A stretch of DNA of 62,344 nt from an uncultured Cytophagales bacterium (GCA_913057175.1 CAJXNP010000027.1:1-62344); one strand, 5' to 3'. Positions 1 through 9,315 are shown, counted from the first letter of the stretch. The notes: generated from the sequence alone by a model not told the origin. A program made the numbers and translations.

Positions 1-7
1 CAAGGTT

Positions 8-74
8 AACCCTGACAAAGCTCCGCTTTCGTCAGCCCAAAGGGCAAATTCCGCTCCAATGCGGAATTTGGGTT
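8..74. repeat. Intergenic element that folds as a four-way junction
   Basis: An outer stem (AACCC at 8-12 with GGGTT at 70-74) encloses three hairpins that abut without unpaired linkers: 13-34 (TGAC/GTCA continued by AAAG/CTTT, one bulged C), 35-45 (GCCC/GGGC with an AAA loop), and 46-69 (AAATTCCGC with GCGGAATTT, a perfect 9-bp stem). Nearly every base is accounted for. It lacks tRNA features such as a 7-base anticodon loop or T-loop. I infer a structured dispersed repeat or a small structured RNA; only one copy lies in this window. Confidence 0.45.
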
Positions 75-183
75 TATACTCTCTTTTTTGTACTCTAAAG
101 AATATGAATGCATGAGACAAAGTAGATCAACAACAATTTTCTAAAGAAGTTTCCTGATTGAGTGAAGGTCAGACTGATGACAC

Positions 184-215
184 AAAAAAACCGCTCCCAA
201 ATCCGGAAACGGTTT
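184..215 (-). terminator. Intrinsic terminator of the OmpA-family gene
   Basis: On the minus strand AACCGTTTCC (213-204) pairs with GGGAGCGGTT (198-189) around a 5-base loop, allowing G-U pairs, and is followed by a run of seven T. It begins about 28 bases past the stop codon of the minus-strand gene ending at 243, the position expected for its terminator. Confidence 0.7.
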
Positions 216-242
216 CTTTATTCATATACCCTAATATCTTGT

Positions 243-2567
243 TTACATTTCCTGTAGATCAATAATCTTTATTTCCACCCTCCTGGCTTCCTCTTTGGAA
301 CTATCGTCCTGGCTGGTCGCACCGTATCCTTTAGCAACGATCCTTCGCCTGACAACACCTCTGGTATTCAGATAGTTCAGAACAGTTGTCGCCCTTTTAT
401 TTGATAACATTTTATTGAATTCTTCATCTCCCTCTGCAGATGCATATCCCGAGATCTCAATCCCTAATTCATTATACTTACTTAACAAACCAAGTAAATT
501 ATTTAGCTCTGTATCATATTTGGTATCGAAATCTGATTTTCCGGCATCAAAATAGATTTTCAGGCTCTTGCTCAACAATTTTGGATCGTACGACTTAATA
601 CTCTTTTTAGATTTGGTTTTTTGTTGCTCTGCCAGCTTGGTCACATACATAGTCGGCAGAGAAAGAATTTCCTTGTTGTCAATCACTTTCTTTTCAAATT
701 TGCTGCTATCACTCTCATCGTAGTAATAGACTCGCTTTGCAGACTGAAGTTTTGAATTTCCTTCATCATCAAAATCCACCTCATCAATCGGATTGGAGAG
801 CATTACCAACTCCAATAAGTAATCGATTGCTGCCTGGTCAGATGCTTCCATCAATTCACCCATCAATTCATACACATCGATGCTGTCATTTTGGATTAAA
901 GTGGCTTCATGTTCCCTCCTGATCGTCTGCTTTTCATCCACATGCGTATTATAAAATGCGTTCTTCACCTCAATTTCCTGTCCGACAACCACATCAAAAT
1001 GCTTGATCGTTTTCAGATAGATCTTTTGATAAAGCTCGTAAAAATGTGTTTGGTTAGGAACATCAATGTTTAGTGTATAGGTATGAAAACCTTCCGATTC
1101 AATGATCATGTCGTAGTTCTTATCCGGAGGCAGGATGATCAGGTAATCACCTGTTTCAGGATTGGGATGATAGACAAAATCAAGCTTTGTGTTGGTCTCA
1201 TTATCCACCATATAGATCATGGTTTTCAGAGGCTTTTCTGTTTCAGCATCCAGGATCCGTCCCTTTATCATCGTTAATGGAATGGTTCCGAAATTTTCCG
1301 GCATATCCATCTCATAGATATCGCTTCCACCAGATCCACCTTTCCGGTCAGACGAGAAATAACCCCTCGATCCGTCGGCAATCAAAGTGAAATAGTTGTC
1401 ATTTGCTGTGGTATTGATCGGATAACCCATGTTTTGAGGATTAACCCATTTGCCATCTTCATACACCGTCTTAAAGATATCCCATCCGCCAATTGATTCC
1501 GGTCGGTTTGATGAGAAAAACAACATGCTTTGTCCCGGATGAATAACCGGTCCTTCTTCATCATATTCGGTATTGATTCCAGGACCTAAATTAACTGGTC
1601 GCGACCAGATACCATTTTCCTGTAGTTCACTCCTGTAAAGATCCAAACCACCATAACCACCTGGCCGGTTACTTGCGAAATAGATGGTTTTGCCATCCGG
1701 TGTAATCGAAGCAGTCGTTTCCAGGTATCTCGAATTTACATTTTCACCTATCGATGTTGGTCGTGTCCAGCCTTCTGCAGATCTATCTATTGTATAAAGG
1801 CTCCCCGAAGTTCTGTCTCCGATGAAAACCATCATTTTTTGTCCATCTGTTGAGATACCTGCCGTTCCAAGATTTCCAGTGGTATTGACATCCACTTTTT
1901 CAGGTAAAGTCCAGTTGCCTGTTTCGTTATAAGAAATGTAGATCTCCTCAACAAACTTATCTCCTGATCTTGTTTTGCCGGTATTTGGACGTAACGCTGT
2001 GAAGGCCATCACGCTTTCATCAGCAGAAACCACCGGATTGTACTCCGTGTATTCTGAATTAATGTTGCTGCCAAGTTTGATAATATTAACATCTATCGGA
2101 CTTTTGACATAATTCAGGGCGTTGTAACACTGTTTGATCAGGTCATCAACTTCTTTTAGTTGCGTTCTGTCCCTTGATGTATAAAGGTCTTTTTGTTTGG
2201 AAAGTGAGTTAATGGCTTTTTCCAATTGTTCATTTTCAAAAAACGCCCTCCCCATATCTCCATAGAAATTATAAGGAACCGGATCTATGCCTGAATCAGC
2301 CGCTTTTTCAAAAAATGGAATGCTTCTTACCCTTGCGTTGATATTGTCAGATTCGATATAACACTTTCCGATCTTGTATAAGATATCACTGTTTGCCTGC
2401 CCTGCTTCAAAGATTGAAATGTACAGCGGCAACGCTTCGTCATAATTCCTGACTTCAAAAAGTTTATCAGCTTCCCTTAGTGCTTTATCATCCTGTCCGT
2501 ACGCAAGTGATACGGAAACCACGATAAACAAAACAATTTTAAAAATATTATTTACTAATTTGTCCAT
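243..2567 (-). CDS. OmpA-family envelope protein with TPR and PD40 repeats (PorE-like architecture)
   Basis: The product is a 774-residue exported protein. After an N-terminal signal segment come TPR-like helices (about 25-160), a PD40/WD40-like beta-propeller (about 165-430, with blades reading like DGKTIYFASNRPGG), a carboxypeptidase-regulatory-like fold beginning GRILDAETEKPLKT, and a C-terminal OmpA domain (about 660-774) with the NKMLSNKRA peptidoglycan-binding signature. This domain order is that of PorE of the type IX secretion system, but Bacteroidota carry many paralogues, so a T9SS role is inference. I chose the internal ATG at 2567, which has GGAGG 13 bases upstream and begins just before the signal peptide; an ATG at 2600 would add 11 residues. 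A terminator follows. Confidence 0.85.
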   Translation of the reverse strand: MDKLVNNIFKIVLFIVVSVSLAYGQDDKALREADKLFEVRNYDEALPLYISIFEAGQANSDILYKIGKCYIESDNINARVRSIPFFEKAADSGIDPVPYNFYGDMGRAFFENEQLEKAINSLSKQKDLYTSRDRTQLKEVDDLIKQCYNALNYVKSPIDVNIIKLGSNINSEYTEYNPVVSADESVMAFTALRPNTGKTRSGDKFVEEIYISYNETGNWTLPEKVDVNTTGNLGTAGISTDGQKMMVFIGDRTSGSLYTIDRSAEGWTRPTSIGENVNSRYLETTASITPDGKTIYFASNRPGGYGGLDLYRSELQENGIWSRPVNLGPGINTEYDEEGPVIHPGQSMLFFSSNRPESIGGWDIFKTVYEDGKWVNPQNMGYPINTTANDNYFTLIADGSRGYFSSDRKGGSGGSDIYEMDMPENFGTIPLTMIKGRILDAETEKPLKTMIYMVDNETNTKLDFVYHPNPETGDYLIILPPDKNYDMIIESEGFHTYTLNIDVPNQTHFYELYQKIYLKTIKHFDVVVGQEIEVKNAFYNTHVDEKQTIRREHEATLIQNDSIDVYELMGELMEASDQAAIDYLLELVMLSNPIDEVDFDDEGNSKLQSAKRVYYYDESDSSKFEKKVIDNKEILSLPTMYVTKLAEQQKTKSKKSIKSYDPKLLSKSLKIYFDAGKSDFDTKYDTELNNLLGLLSKYNELGIEISGYASAEGDEEFNKMLSNKRATTVLNYLNTRGVVRRRIVAKGYGATSQDDSSKEEARRVEIKIIDLQEM

Positions 2568-2822
2568 AAACAATAGATTTCCTCCAATAATGAAATTCAA
2601 AGATATTATTTAATGGACTTAAAGTAAGTTTAACTTTTATTGAAATATTACAAATAATCCTTGCTGCAATACCATTACATATCCGATGAATCGGCTGATT
2701 TTTACGGCGAATGGTATTTTCAGACAGATAATAATGAGGAACAATTCGGTATGAAATTCCCGTTAAGTCAAAACATTACATTCTCATTTTTAGTATTTTA
2801 CCCAAAAAAATTCCGCAGTTTA

Positions 2823-3464
2823 ATGAAAACAACTTCATATTTACCTATTCTTAAAGCATTTATATTCAACCAGATAATGATTCTTTTCCTGATTTTCGTT
2901 CCTTTTAAAATGCTTGCCCAACAGGATTGGACGCTTAAAAAAGATAAAAATGGCATTAAGGTTTATACCAAAGACCATGAAAATGAAAAAATCAAATTCT
3001 ACCGCTTAAACACCTCTTTTAAAGCAGACATGGAGGACGTCTTCAAATTCAATACTGATTTTGACAACTATGAGAATTGGGTAAAAAATTGTGAGAAAAG
3101 CGAAGTTATTTCTTCCAGCAAAAACGAAATTATATATTATTCAAAGTACAAAACACCATGGCCAGCCGATGACCGGGATTTTATCACAAAGGTGAGTGTG
3201 AAAAGACATACAGAAAATGAGATTTTGCTTACCATGGAACCTGCCAATTACGATTATCCTAAGGAAGACGGAGTCGTTCGGGTAACCAATTTCCTGGACA
3301 AATGGAAAATCACAACCTCAACTGATAACGTCATCCAAATAGAGACCGAAGGCTATTATGACCCTGGTGGGTCCATCCCTGCCTGGATTGTCAACATGTT
3401 CATGGTAGATGGACCCTACCATTCTATGCTCACCTTGAAGGAAAAGACTGAAAGAGAAAATTAA
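2823..3464 (+). CDS. START-domain lipid-binding-like protein, exported
   Basis: About 213 residues. An N-terminal hydrophobic signal (FNQIMILFLIFVPFKMLAQ) precedes a START/SRPBCC-type domain recognisable from DWTLKKDKNGIKVYT near the start, the central WPADDRDF motif and the GYYDPGGSIPAWIVN helix near the end. Proteins of this fold bind hydrophobic ligands in a cavity; the ligand is unknown. The reading frame is open from 2661, but the ATG at 2823 starts immediately before the signal peptide and the upstream 54 codons look non-coding, so I favour it. Its stop codon overlaps that of the convergent sulfatase gene by 4 bases. Confidence 0.75.
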   Translation: MKTTSYLPILKAFIFNQIMILFLIFVPFKMLAQQDWTLKKDKNGIKVYTKDHENEKIKFYRLNTSFKADMEDVFKFNTDFDNYENWVKNCEKSEVISSSKNEIIYYSKYKTPWPADDRDFITKVSVKRHTENEILLTMEPANYDYPKEDGVVRVTNFLDKWKITTSTDNVIQIETEGYYDPGGSIPAWIVNMFMVDGPYHSMLTLKEKTEREN

Positions 3465-5128
3465 TTTTGAAAAGTCACCACATCGCTTTCTTCGTAACCT
3501 ATCCTGCTGACCTTGATCTGTATATCCATATCAGGATCCATGTGGATCGGTTGAGAATATATGTTCCACGCTTTACTTTCCTTTGACCTCCAGACAATGG
3601 TTGCATCATATGGAGCAGCGTTAACCTTCAGGGAATCTTCATAGACAATTTCCAGTTGCGGTGTCGGCAATTTCTGGGATTTACCATCTACCAGCCATTC
3701 TTCCATTAATTCCAGTTCATTAAATCGACCCAGATCATTTACATCATTGATCCAGATTTCCAGTATTTCCCGATGTCTGTTGATTTCTTCTTCGTATTCC
3801 GGATTGCCTGCCAGATTTTCCAGCTCGTAAGGATCATTCATCAGGTCATAAAATTCCTCCTCAGGTTTACCGGTTGCCATCCACAATCTCTCATATTCAC
3901 CAAGCTGGTTATTTTGCGACAACTCCATCAAATGCTGCATCAAAGGCATGTTCATCCGATAAGAAATGGACAATGCATAAGGCTTTTCAGGATAGTAATT
4001 TTTAATGTATTTAAATCTTTCTGAACGAACCGACCGAAGCCGATCGTAGCTTTCATCAAACCTGTCTGAAGCTGCATAAAGATATTCTCGATTCGTTTCG
4101 GAGTGGTATTCCCCGAAAAAAGCTTTTCCCTGCATATGTTCAGGCGGCTCAATACCAGCCAGTGAAAGTACTGTCGGAGCAAAATCAATAAAACTGACCA
4201 GCTCGTTTCTTATGGAGAAATCCTCTGAATCAGGAAATTTCACAAACAACGGAACTTTGAGGCCAGTTTCATACAATGCACGTTTATGCCTGGGAAAAGG
4301 TCCACCGTGATCGCTGTAGAAAAATATGATTGTATTGTCAAGCAGCCCATCATCCTCCAGGTTTTGTAATAATTCCCCCACCTGCTGATCCATCCTCGCC
4401 AGGTTACTGTAATTCACTGCCATGTCGTGGCGTGTGACAGGATCATCGGGGAAATATGGAGGAACGTTTATTTTGGCAGGATCAACAGATAAAGGTTCAT
4501 TTCCATTCACCCAGATCCTTGACTCATGAGTCACTGTAAAATTGAAAACTGAAAAGAATGGTTGGCCCTCTTTACGGTTTCTCCATGTCGCAGAATCGCT
4601 GCTTTCATCCCACGCAGCTGGTGGTGTAGCAAAATTGTAATCTTCCTTTGAATTATTTGTGCAGTAATACCCGGCCTCCCGCAGATATTGAGTAAAAGGC
4701 CTGACTCCTTCCGGAACAACCGGGGAATAACTCTGAACACCAATCTCTGGTTGGTTCTGAGGATTCCATGGAGTGTAGCACCTCATGTTGTGTGTGCCAA
4801 GAGTGATGGGATACATGCCGGTAATGATGGAGCTTCTGGCGGGAGCGCAAACAGGCGCCGGCGAATAAGCATTCTGAAATAAGATGCTTTGATCTGCTAA
4901 CTTCTCCAGCGCCGGCAACCGAACTGTTGAATCGCCATACATAGGGAAGAATTCAGGGGACTGATCTTCACAAACCACCCAAAGGATATTGGGTCTTTGC
5001 ACCTCGCTAACCTCCGAAGGGGACTCTTTTCCGCCACATCCGGACAATAATATTGCGGTGAGGAAAAAAAGATTGTACTGATTGGGTATTTTTTTATAAA
5101 ACACGCTTCCTGATAAATTTTTAAACAT
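3461..5128 (-). CDS. Sulfatase lipoprotein (alkaline phosphatase superfamily)
   Basis: A 555-residue type I sulfatase that hydrolyses sulfate esters, probably of polysaccharide or glycosaminoglycan-like substrates. Cys94 in CAPAR is the residue that an anaerobic or FGE-type enzyme would convert to formylglycine, with Arg98 following. Metal and substrate ligands are visible as E54-D55, D273-H274 (SDHGG) and H281-K282. A lipobox ending at Cys31 (LLSGC) predicts a lipoprotein. The C-terminus carries an extra beta-rich segment after residue 480. No sulfatase-maturating enzyme or SusC/D pair is in the window, so the target glycan cannot be inferred from neighbours. It converges on the START-domain gene. 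Confidence 0.9.
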   Translation of the reverse strand: MFKNLSGSVFYKKIPNQYNLFFLTAILLSGCGGKESPSEVSEVQRPNILWVVCEDQSPEFFPMYGDSTVRLPALEKLADQSILFQNAYSPAPVCAPARSSIITGMYPITLGTHNMRCYTPWNPQNQPEIGVQSYSPVVPEGVRPFTQYLREAGYYCTNNSKEDYNFATPPAAWDESSDSATWRNRKEGQPFFSVFNFTVTHESRIWVNGNEPLSVDPAKINVPPYFPDDPVTRHDMAVNYSNLARMDQQVGELLQNLEDDGLLDNTIIFFYSDHGGPFPRHKRALYETGLKVPLFVKFPDSEDFSIRNELVSFIDFAPTVLSLAGIEPPEHMQGKAFFGEYHSETNREYLYAASDRFDESYDRLRSVRSERFKYIKNYYPEKPYALSISYRMNMPLMQHLMELSQNNQLGEYERLWMATGKPEEEFYDLMNDPYELENLAGNPEYEEEINRHREILEIWINDVNDLGRFNELELMEEWLVDGKSQKLPTPQLEIVYEDSLKVNAAPYDATIVWRSKESKAWNIYSQPIHMDPDMDIQIKVSRIGYEESDVVTFQN

Positions 5129-5293
5129 TTTTCACTAAAGTAATCCAATTGATAAAAAAATTAAAATCCTTTAATTTAAAAACACAACTATTTTTGAAAT
5201 TATTTAATTTTATTGCGACCATTTCATTAATATACTTCTTTTTAGACATAAATTTTAATGAAATATTTTTTTTATTTAAAAATTAATAATTTA

Positions 5294-5301
5294 TATTTTT
5301 G
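5294..5301 (+). promoter_or_regulatory. Candidate Bacteroidota -7 promoter element (TATTTTTG)
   Basis: The octamer matches the TAnnTTTG consensus of the Bacteroidota primary sigma factor and lies 53 bases before the ATG at 5355. No convincing TTTG -33 box is present in the very AT-rich sequence upstream, so the call is tentative. Confidence 0.4.
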
Positions 5302-5354
5302 CATAAGTTAAAGTTTACTTAGGTATCAGGATTCAAAAAATTAAAGAAATTATT

Positions 5355-5834
5355 ATGAAGAGGTTATTGTATGTACTAGCATTGGTCATTGGTTCTTACA
5401 CTGTCCACGCACAAAGTGAAAATGATTCAAAATTTGTTTTTCAACAACCATTTGAAGATGTAGATTACGCTCAGCTGGGTGATCTATACATGGGGAATTC
5501 GCCTCTTGGTGAAAATATTGAAAAAGGAATGGAGGTTATGAAACTGGAATACACGTTCAAACCAGACCCAACACCCATGAGCCCAAATCCGGGAATAGAA
5601 GTTGAAAAACCAACGATTTATTATTCTGTTAAGAAAGTTTACAAACACTACAAAAAAGCAGTTAAAAAAGGAGATGTCGAACTGACTGCGGCCCAGAATC
5701 GACTGAATGAAGTCATCAAAATAGGTGTAAACATCCGGTATATGAACACTGAAAAATTAGAAGAAGCATTAACCCGGGCAAAACAAGCTGAAGAAATTGA
5801 ATCTGTATTTGCAAAAGTAGAGTACGATAAATAG
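5355..5834 (+). CDS. Small secreted protein of unknown function
   Basis: 159 residues with a clear signal peptide ending in TVHAQ. The mature part has a proline-rich linker (PDPTPMSPNPGIEVEKP, about 70-90) followed by a helical, lysine-rich segment to the C-terminus. I do not recognise a family. It stands alone between the divergent sulfatase and the convergent deacetylase gene, with a candidate promoter 53 bases upstream. It is supported as a gene by the signal peptide, uninterrupted frame and promoter-like leader. Confidence 0.7.
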   Translation: MKRLLYVLALVIGSYTVHAQSENDSKFVFQQPFEDVDYAQLGDLYMGNSPLGENIEKGMEVMKLEYTFKPDPTPMSPNPGIEVEKPTIYYSVKKVYKHYKKAVKKGDVELTAAQNRLNEVIKIGVNIRYMNTEKLEEALTRAKQAEEIESVFAKVEYDK

Positions 5835-5942
5835 GTATTTGCTTTAATGCCCGTTCCAAATAACCTTAAGTCTAAGTTCCGTTAAAAATTGATTCACATC
5901 TGGCAATTTTTCCGGTTTGACGTGAGCCGGAAAAATTTGCCA

Positions 5943-6872
5943 CTATTTATTCTTCAATAATTTTTTCCCTATTTCTTTCCATGTGATCAGCTGGATATTT
6001 TCATCCTCAATGATCTTCTTTGCTTCATCGCTCATCACAAAATCAAAATCCTGTTGCCGCCAGTCGGCTGCCCAATAGGGATGATTCTTTGTTACAGCTG
6101 TCATCTCTTCATCCTCGTAAGCTGTGTGAAGGATAAAATAAGTCAACCCTGGTTTCAAGGATTTCAAGCCATTGATATAAAATTCTTTCATCCCCTTTTC
6201 AAAATCCTGTGGCGAGGCCGATAATACATGATCTACCACGATATCCTTATCAGCCATAAGCTCCTGGTAATTAATCTCATCAAACATTTCAAGTACACGT
6301 GCAGGAACAAAAACAGGGGTGTTGTATTCCTTTCCTAATCTGAGGTAAATTTCTACAAATTCCGGGCTCGACATCGCTGTTCCCATGTGAGCATCAAAAT
6401 GAGTTGGTTTCATCCCAAATTGTTTTGCTCGTTCTATCTGATTGCGAAGCTCTTTTTCGACTTCTTCCGGAGTGGCATTATTAACAACTGCATCAGTAGT
6501 TGAGTATAGATAACCGTTACCATCCAACAAAGATGAAACTTCATTATTTGGAGTGACAGATGACCATTTGTAAAAGTCCCATTCACAATTGAGCGTTAAA
6601 TGGAGTCCGAGATCGGCATCGAGATTGTTTCTGGCATATTCCGCTATTTCCGGAAACCAGGGGCAAGGAACCATGATGCTGGCAGAATTGACAATTCCTT
6701 TTTCAAGTGCCTCAATGCTCGCGATATTTTCTGAATGAGCTACACCCAGATCATCTGCATGAACAATAACAAGCTTTGTATCTTTGGAGTAACCCAATTT
6801 TTCCTGAAGCGTCTGCGCCGACACAATGCAAACCGAAAATAAGAATAAAGTTGATAGTGCGATTCTTAACAT
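5943..6872 (-). CDS. ChbG/YdjC-family carbohydrate deacetylase, exported
   Basis: A 309-residue protein with a signal peptide ending near SAQ20. The VIVHADDLG segment (D40, D41), the LGLHLTLN segment (H91) and THFDAH (H158, H162) are the metal-binding and catalytic residues of the YdjC/ChbG/HpnK family, which removes acetyl groups from N-acetylated sugars such as chito-oligosaccharides or hopanoid glucosamine. Bacterial ChbG is cytoplasmic, whereas this one is exported, which suggests action on extracellular or periplasmic oligosaccharides; that is inference. It is monocistronic in appearance, with the B12 riboswitch region diverging from it. Confidence 0.85.
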   Translation of the reverse strand: MLRIALSTLFLFSVCIVSAQTLQEKLGYSKDTKLVIVHADDLGVAHSENIASIEALEKGIVNSASIMVPCPWFPEIAEYARNNLDADLGLHLTLNCEWDFYKWSSVTPNNEVSSLLDGNGYLYSTTDAVVNNATPEEVEKELRNQIERAKQFGMKPTHFDAHMGTAMSSPEFVEIYLRLGKEYNTPVFVPARVLEMFDEINYQELMADKDIVVDHVLSASPQDFEKGMKEFYINGLKSLKPGLTYFILHTAYEDEEMTAVTKNHPYWAADWRQQDFDFVMSDEAKKIIEDENIQLITWKEIGKKLLKNK

Positions 6873-7030
6873 AGTGTAGATATTTATGAATATTCAATAT
6901 AGCAAACTTTCGTCTGAGAAGGAATGAAAACTCTTTCAGATGGAAATTCAATGATCAACTGTGAAAAAGTGATTAAATCATACCAGACAAAGAATAAGTG
7001 TTTAATCTTTCTTCATCAAAGTTTTACACC

Positions 7031-7038
7031 TACATTTG
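7031..7038 (+). promoter_or_regulatory. Promoter -7 element (TACATTTG) of the cobalamin unit
   Basis: A perfect TAnnTTTG octamer placed about 10 bases before the first structured bases of the cobalamin riboswitch, so transcription would begin near 7045 with the aptamer at the extreme 5' end of the RNA. A weak T-rich stretch near 7001-7010 is the only -33 candidate. Confidence 0.55.
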
Positions 7039-7047
7039 TGAGACATT

Positions 7048-7290
7048 TGGTTTTAGTAGGATTTAATACGTCCAACTGAATGAAAAGGGAATCCGGTTAA
7101 AGTCCGGAGCTATCCCCGTAGCTGTAAGCTCAAAAATGTTTTTGTATTCAACGCCACTATTACCCTCCGAAGCCATGGCGAAGGTGGGTGTCCGGGCTAT
7201 AAAAGGACATAATTCTCCTACATTAAAGATTAGGAGGATAAAATGGGAAGGCCGCAAAAACGAGAGCAAGCCAGAAGACCTGCCAGATGA
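7048..7290 (+). ncRNA. Cobalamin riboswitch (adenosyl/methylcobalamin aptamer)
   Basis: Core elements appear in the right order: AAAGGGAATCCGG from 7084, TCCGGAGCTATCCCCG, the GTAGCTGTAAG strand, GAAGCCATGG near 7170, ATGGGAAGGCC near 7243, and the B12 box AGCCAGAAGACCTGCC at 7269-7284. Compared with the usual aptamer, about 70 extra bases lie between CCATGG and ATGGGAAGG and contain a hairpin (TCTCCTA with TAGGAGGA, about 7212-7235). It precedes a BtuB-like receptor gene. In this class, bound cobalamin shuts off expression; here that would control uptake genes. Confidence 0.92.
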
Positions 7291-7368
7291 CTTATTTCGT
7301 AGCTTTCGGGCGAAAAGCGAAGAGTTGATGGGAATTCCCCTCATATTTCTTCATAGACCGGGGTTGCG

Positions 7369-7391
7369 AATGATTAAATGAATTAATCATT
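7369..7391 (+). promoter_or_regulatory. Hairpin before the btuB-like start codon (possible expression platform)
   Basis: AATGATTAA (7369-7377) and TTAATCATT (7383-7391) form a perfect 9-bp stem with a 5-base loop, ending 7 bases before the ATG at 7399. Its position suggests it controls ribosome access in response to the riboswitch upstream. There is no T-run, so it is not a terminator. The coupling to the aptamer is inferred only from position. Confidence 0.45.
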
Positions 7392-7398
7392 TGTGACT

Positions 7399-9315
7399 AT
7401 GATTTTTAAAAATTTCTTCTGGATTTTCCTTTTTCTGCTGGCTTCTATTTCAGTTTTTGGTCAGAATATTCTCCAGGATTCTATTATTGTGATCGATGAG
7501 GTAGTCATCCAATCTGACAGATTGAAAAACTATGCCATTGGAGTTGCCCTTCAGGAACTTGATTCGTCAAAGATTGACATCTACAAATCACAGAGTTTAT
7601 CATCATTACTAGCCAATGAATCTGGTGTATCGATTAAAAGCTATGGGATCAGCGGTCTTGCAACCCCTTCTATCAGGGGAGGTGGGAGTAGCCAGGCGGC
7701 CTTATTGTGGAACGACATCAACCTGCAAAGCTCCATGAACGGACAAGCAAGTCTTTCACTTATACCTGTGCAGTTTTTTGACAATGTCGAAGTTCAATAC
7801 GGCGGAGGAAGCTCATTATTTGGCAGTGGGGTGCTCTCGGGAGCCATTCACCTTGATAATGGAGATTTGTTCAAAGTAAAAGACTATGCCTCCATTCAAT
7901 TGGGATTAGGAAGCTATGGCGAAAAAGTAGGTGCTTTAAAAGTTAAAAAGCAGTTTGGAAAGGTGCATTCAAACCTGAATGTCTTTTATCGAACAGCTGA
8001 CAATGATTTTGAATTCACCAATGAATCAAAATTTGGCCAACCAAAAGAAACACAGACCAACGCGGGTTTCACCACAGCTGGCCTGACACAGACAAACGAG
8101 ATCGTATTGACTGATCATGCTACTTTCAAAACCTCCCTGTGGATGAATCACAACGACAAGGGGATCCAAAGTCTCATGATTCAGGATACCAGCGACGCCA
8201 CGCAAGAGGACAATAGCATCCGGGTATTATTGAACTATCATAACGATAAAAATAATAATCCGCTCAACATAAAATCAGCCTACCTGTATGACGAGCTGCG
8301 TTACACAAATCCTGATTTAGCTGATCCCACATCAAATTCATTCACCCACTCTTTTATTAATGAAATAGAGAAGAGCATTCAGTTCAATCAAAAAAATGAA
8401 TTGTATGCTGGGTTGAATTATACGATGGAGCAGGCCTTTTCGGAAGGGTTAACCGGTGGAGATGTGGTAAGGAACAGGATTTCCCTGTTTTCCAGTTACC
8501 GGGTTAAGAATATAATGAACAGGGCAAACCTTGCTTTTAATGCCCGCCAGGAAATGGTGGATTCCAAATTCATTCCTACCGTATTTTCAGCCGGTTTTGA
8601 TTACCAGGTCACCCCAAACCTCATATTAAATGGAACGGCCTCCAAAAATTACCGTATCCCTACTTTCAATGACCTCTATTGGCGAACGGACACCTATTCC
8701 TCCGGTAACCCCAACCTCCAACCGGAATCGGGTTACAACCTCGATTTTGGCATAAAGGAATTCCTGACGAAAAACAATGTTTCAGCGACCTTCAGCCAGG
8801 AAATTTACTGGACACGAACGAATAACTGGATTTTATGGTTGCCCAATGAAAACGGAGTCTGGACTCCGGAAAATAAGCAAACAGGAAAAAGTTATGGGGC
8901 TGAGATCTCTTACCGGGTAGATATCGAATTTACTAAGTTCAGGCTTTTCTCAGATGGGTTTTTCAAGTATTCCATTTCGGAACAAAAAGATAATGATATT
9001 GAAGACGAATGGCAATCGATTTGGTACGAACCTAAATACAGCTTTAGCGGAAACATTGGAGTGGTTTATAAGCGATTTTCTGCCACGTACAATCACAACT
9101 ATTACAGCAAAAGGTATTATGATAATACCTCCACCCTTGATCCCTACTACCTGGCCGCGTTCTACTTCAACTACAGACAACCCATAAATGATGACATACT
9201 TGCTCTTTCATTTAACCTGAATAATGTATGGGACACCAACTATCAAACTGTGGCATGGTATGCCATGCCACCAACAAATTATCAATTAAGTCTAACCTAT
9301 CACTTTAATATCTAA
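7399..9315 (+). CDS. btuB: TonB-dependent cobalamin receptor, BtuB-like
   Basis: About 638 residues, an outer-membrane TonB-dependent transporter. A signal peptide (FFWIFLFLLASISVFGQ) is followed by a TonB-box-like stretch (VIDEVVIQSDR), a plug domain (to about 150, with the PSIRGGGSSQAALLWNDI and FGSGVLSGAI segments) and a beta-barrel ending in LSLTYHFNI with a terminal aromatic-type strand. It is shorter than SusC proteins and has no N-terminal carboxypeptidase-like domain, as usual for BtuB. The cobalamin riboswitch directly upstream makes corrinoid the likely substrate. I took the ATG at 7399 over a GTG two codons earlier. Its stop overlaps the next start (TAATG). Confidence 0.9.
   Translation: MIFKNFFWIFLFLLASISVFGQNILQDSIIVIDEVVIQSDRLKNYAIGVALQELDSSKIDIYKSQSLSSLLANESGVSIKSYGISGLATPSIRGGGSSQAALLWNDINLQSSMNGQASLSLIPVQFFDNVEVQYGGGSSLFGSGVLSGAIHLDNGDLFKVKDYASIQLGLGSYGEKVGALKVKKQFGKVHSNLNVFYRTADNDFEFTNESKFGQPKETQTNAGFTTAGLTQTNEIVLTDHATFKTSLWMNHNDKGIQSLMIQDTSDATQEDNSIRVLLNYHNDKNNNPLNIKSAYLYDELRYTNPDLADPTSNSFTHSFINEIEKSIQFNQKNELYAGLNYTMEQAFSEGLTGGDVVRNRISLFSSYRVKNIMNRANLAFNARQEMVDSKFIPTVFSAGFDYQVTPNLILNGTASKNYRIPTFNDLYWRTDTYSSGNPNLQPESGYNLDFGIKEFLTKNNVSATFSQEIYWTRTNNWILWLPNENGVWTPENKQTGKSYGAEISYRVDIEFTKFRLFSDGFFKYSISEQKDNDIEDEWQSIWYEPKYSFSGNIGVVYKRFSATYNHNYYSKRYYDNTSTLDPYYLAAFYFNYRQPINDDILALSFNLNNVWDTNYQTVAWYAMPPTNYQLSLTYHFNI

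Noticed and set aside
8-74. tRNA or integron attC site
   Set aside because: The fold looks like a cloverleaf, but loop sizes and conserved bases of tRNA are absent, and there is no integrase or core-site GTTRRRY/RYYYAAC pair.
7136-7381. 81-codon gene in the leader of btuB
   Set aside because: It lies within the cobalamin riboswitch and its codons follow RNA structure.
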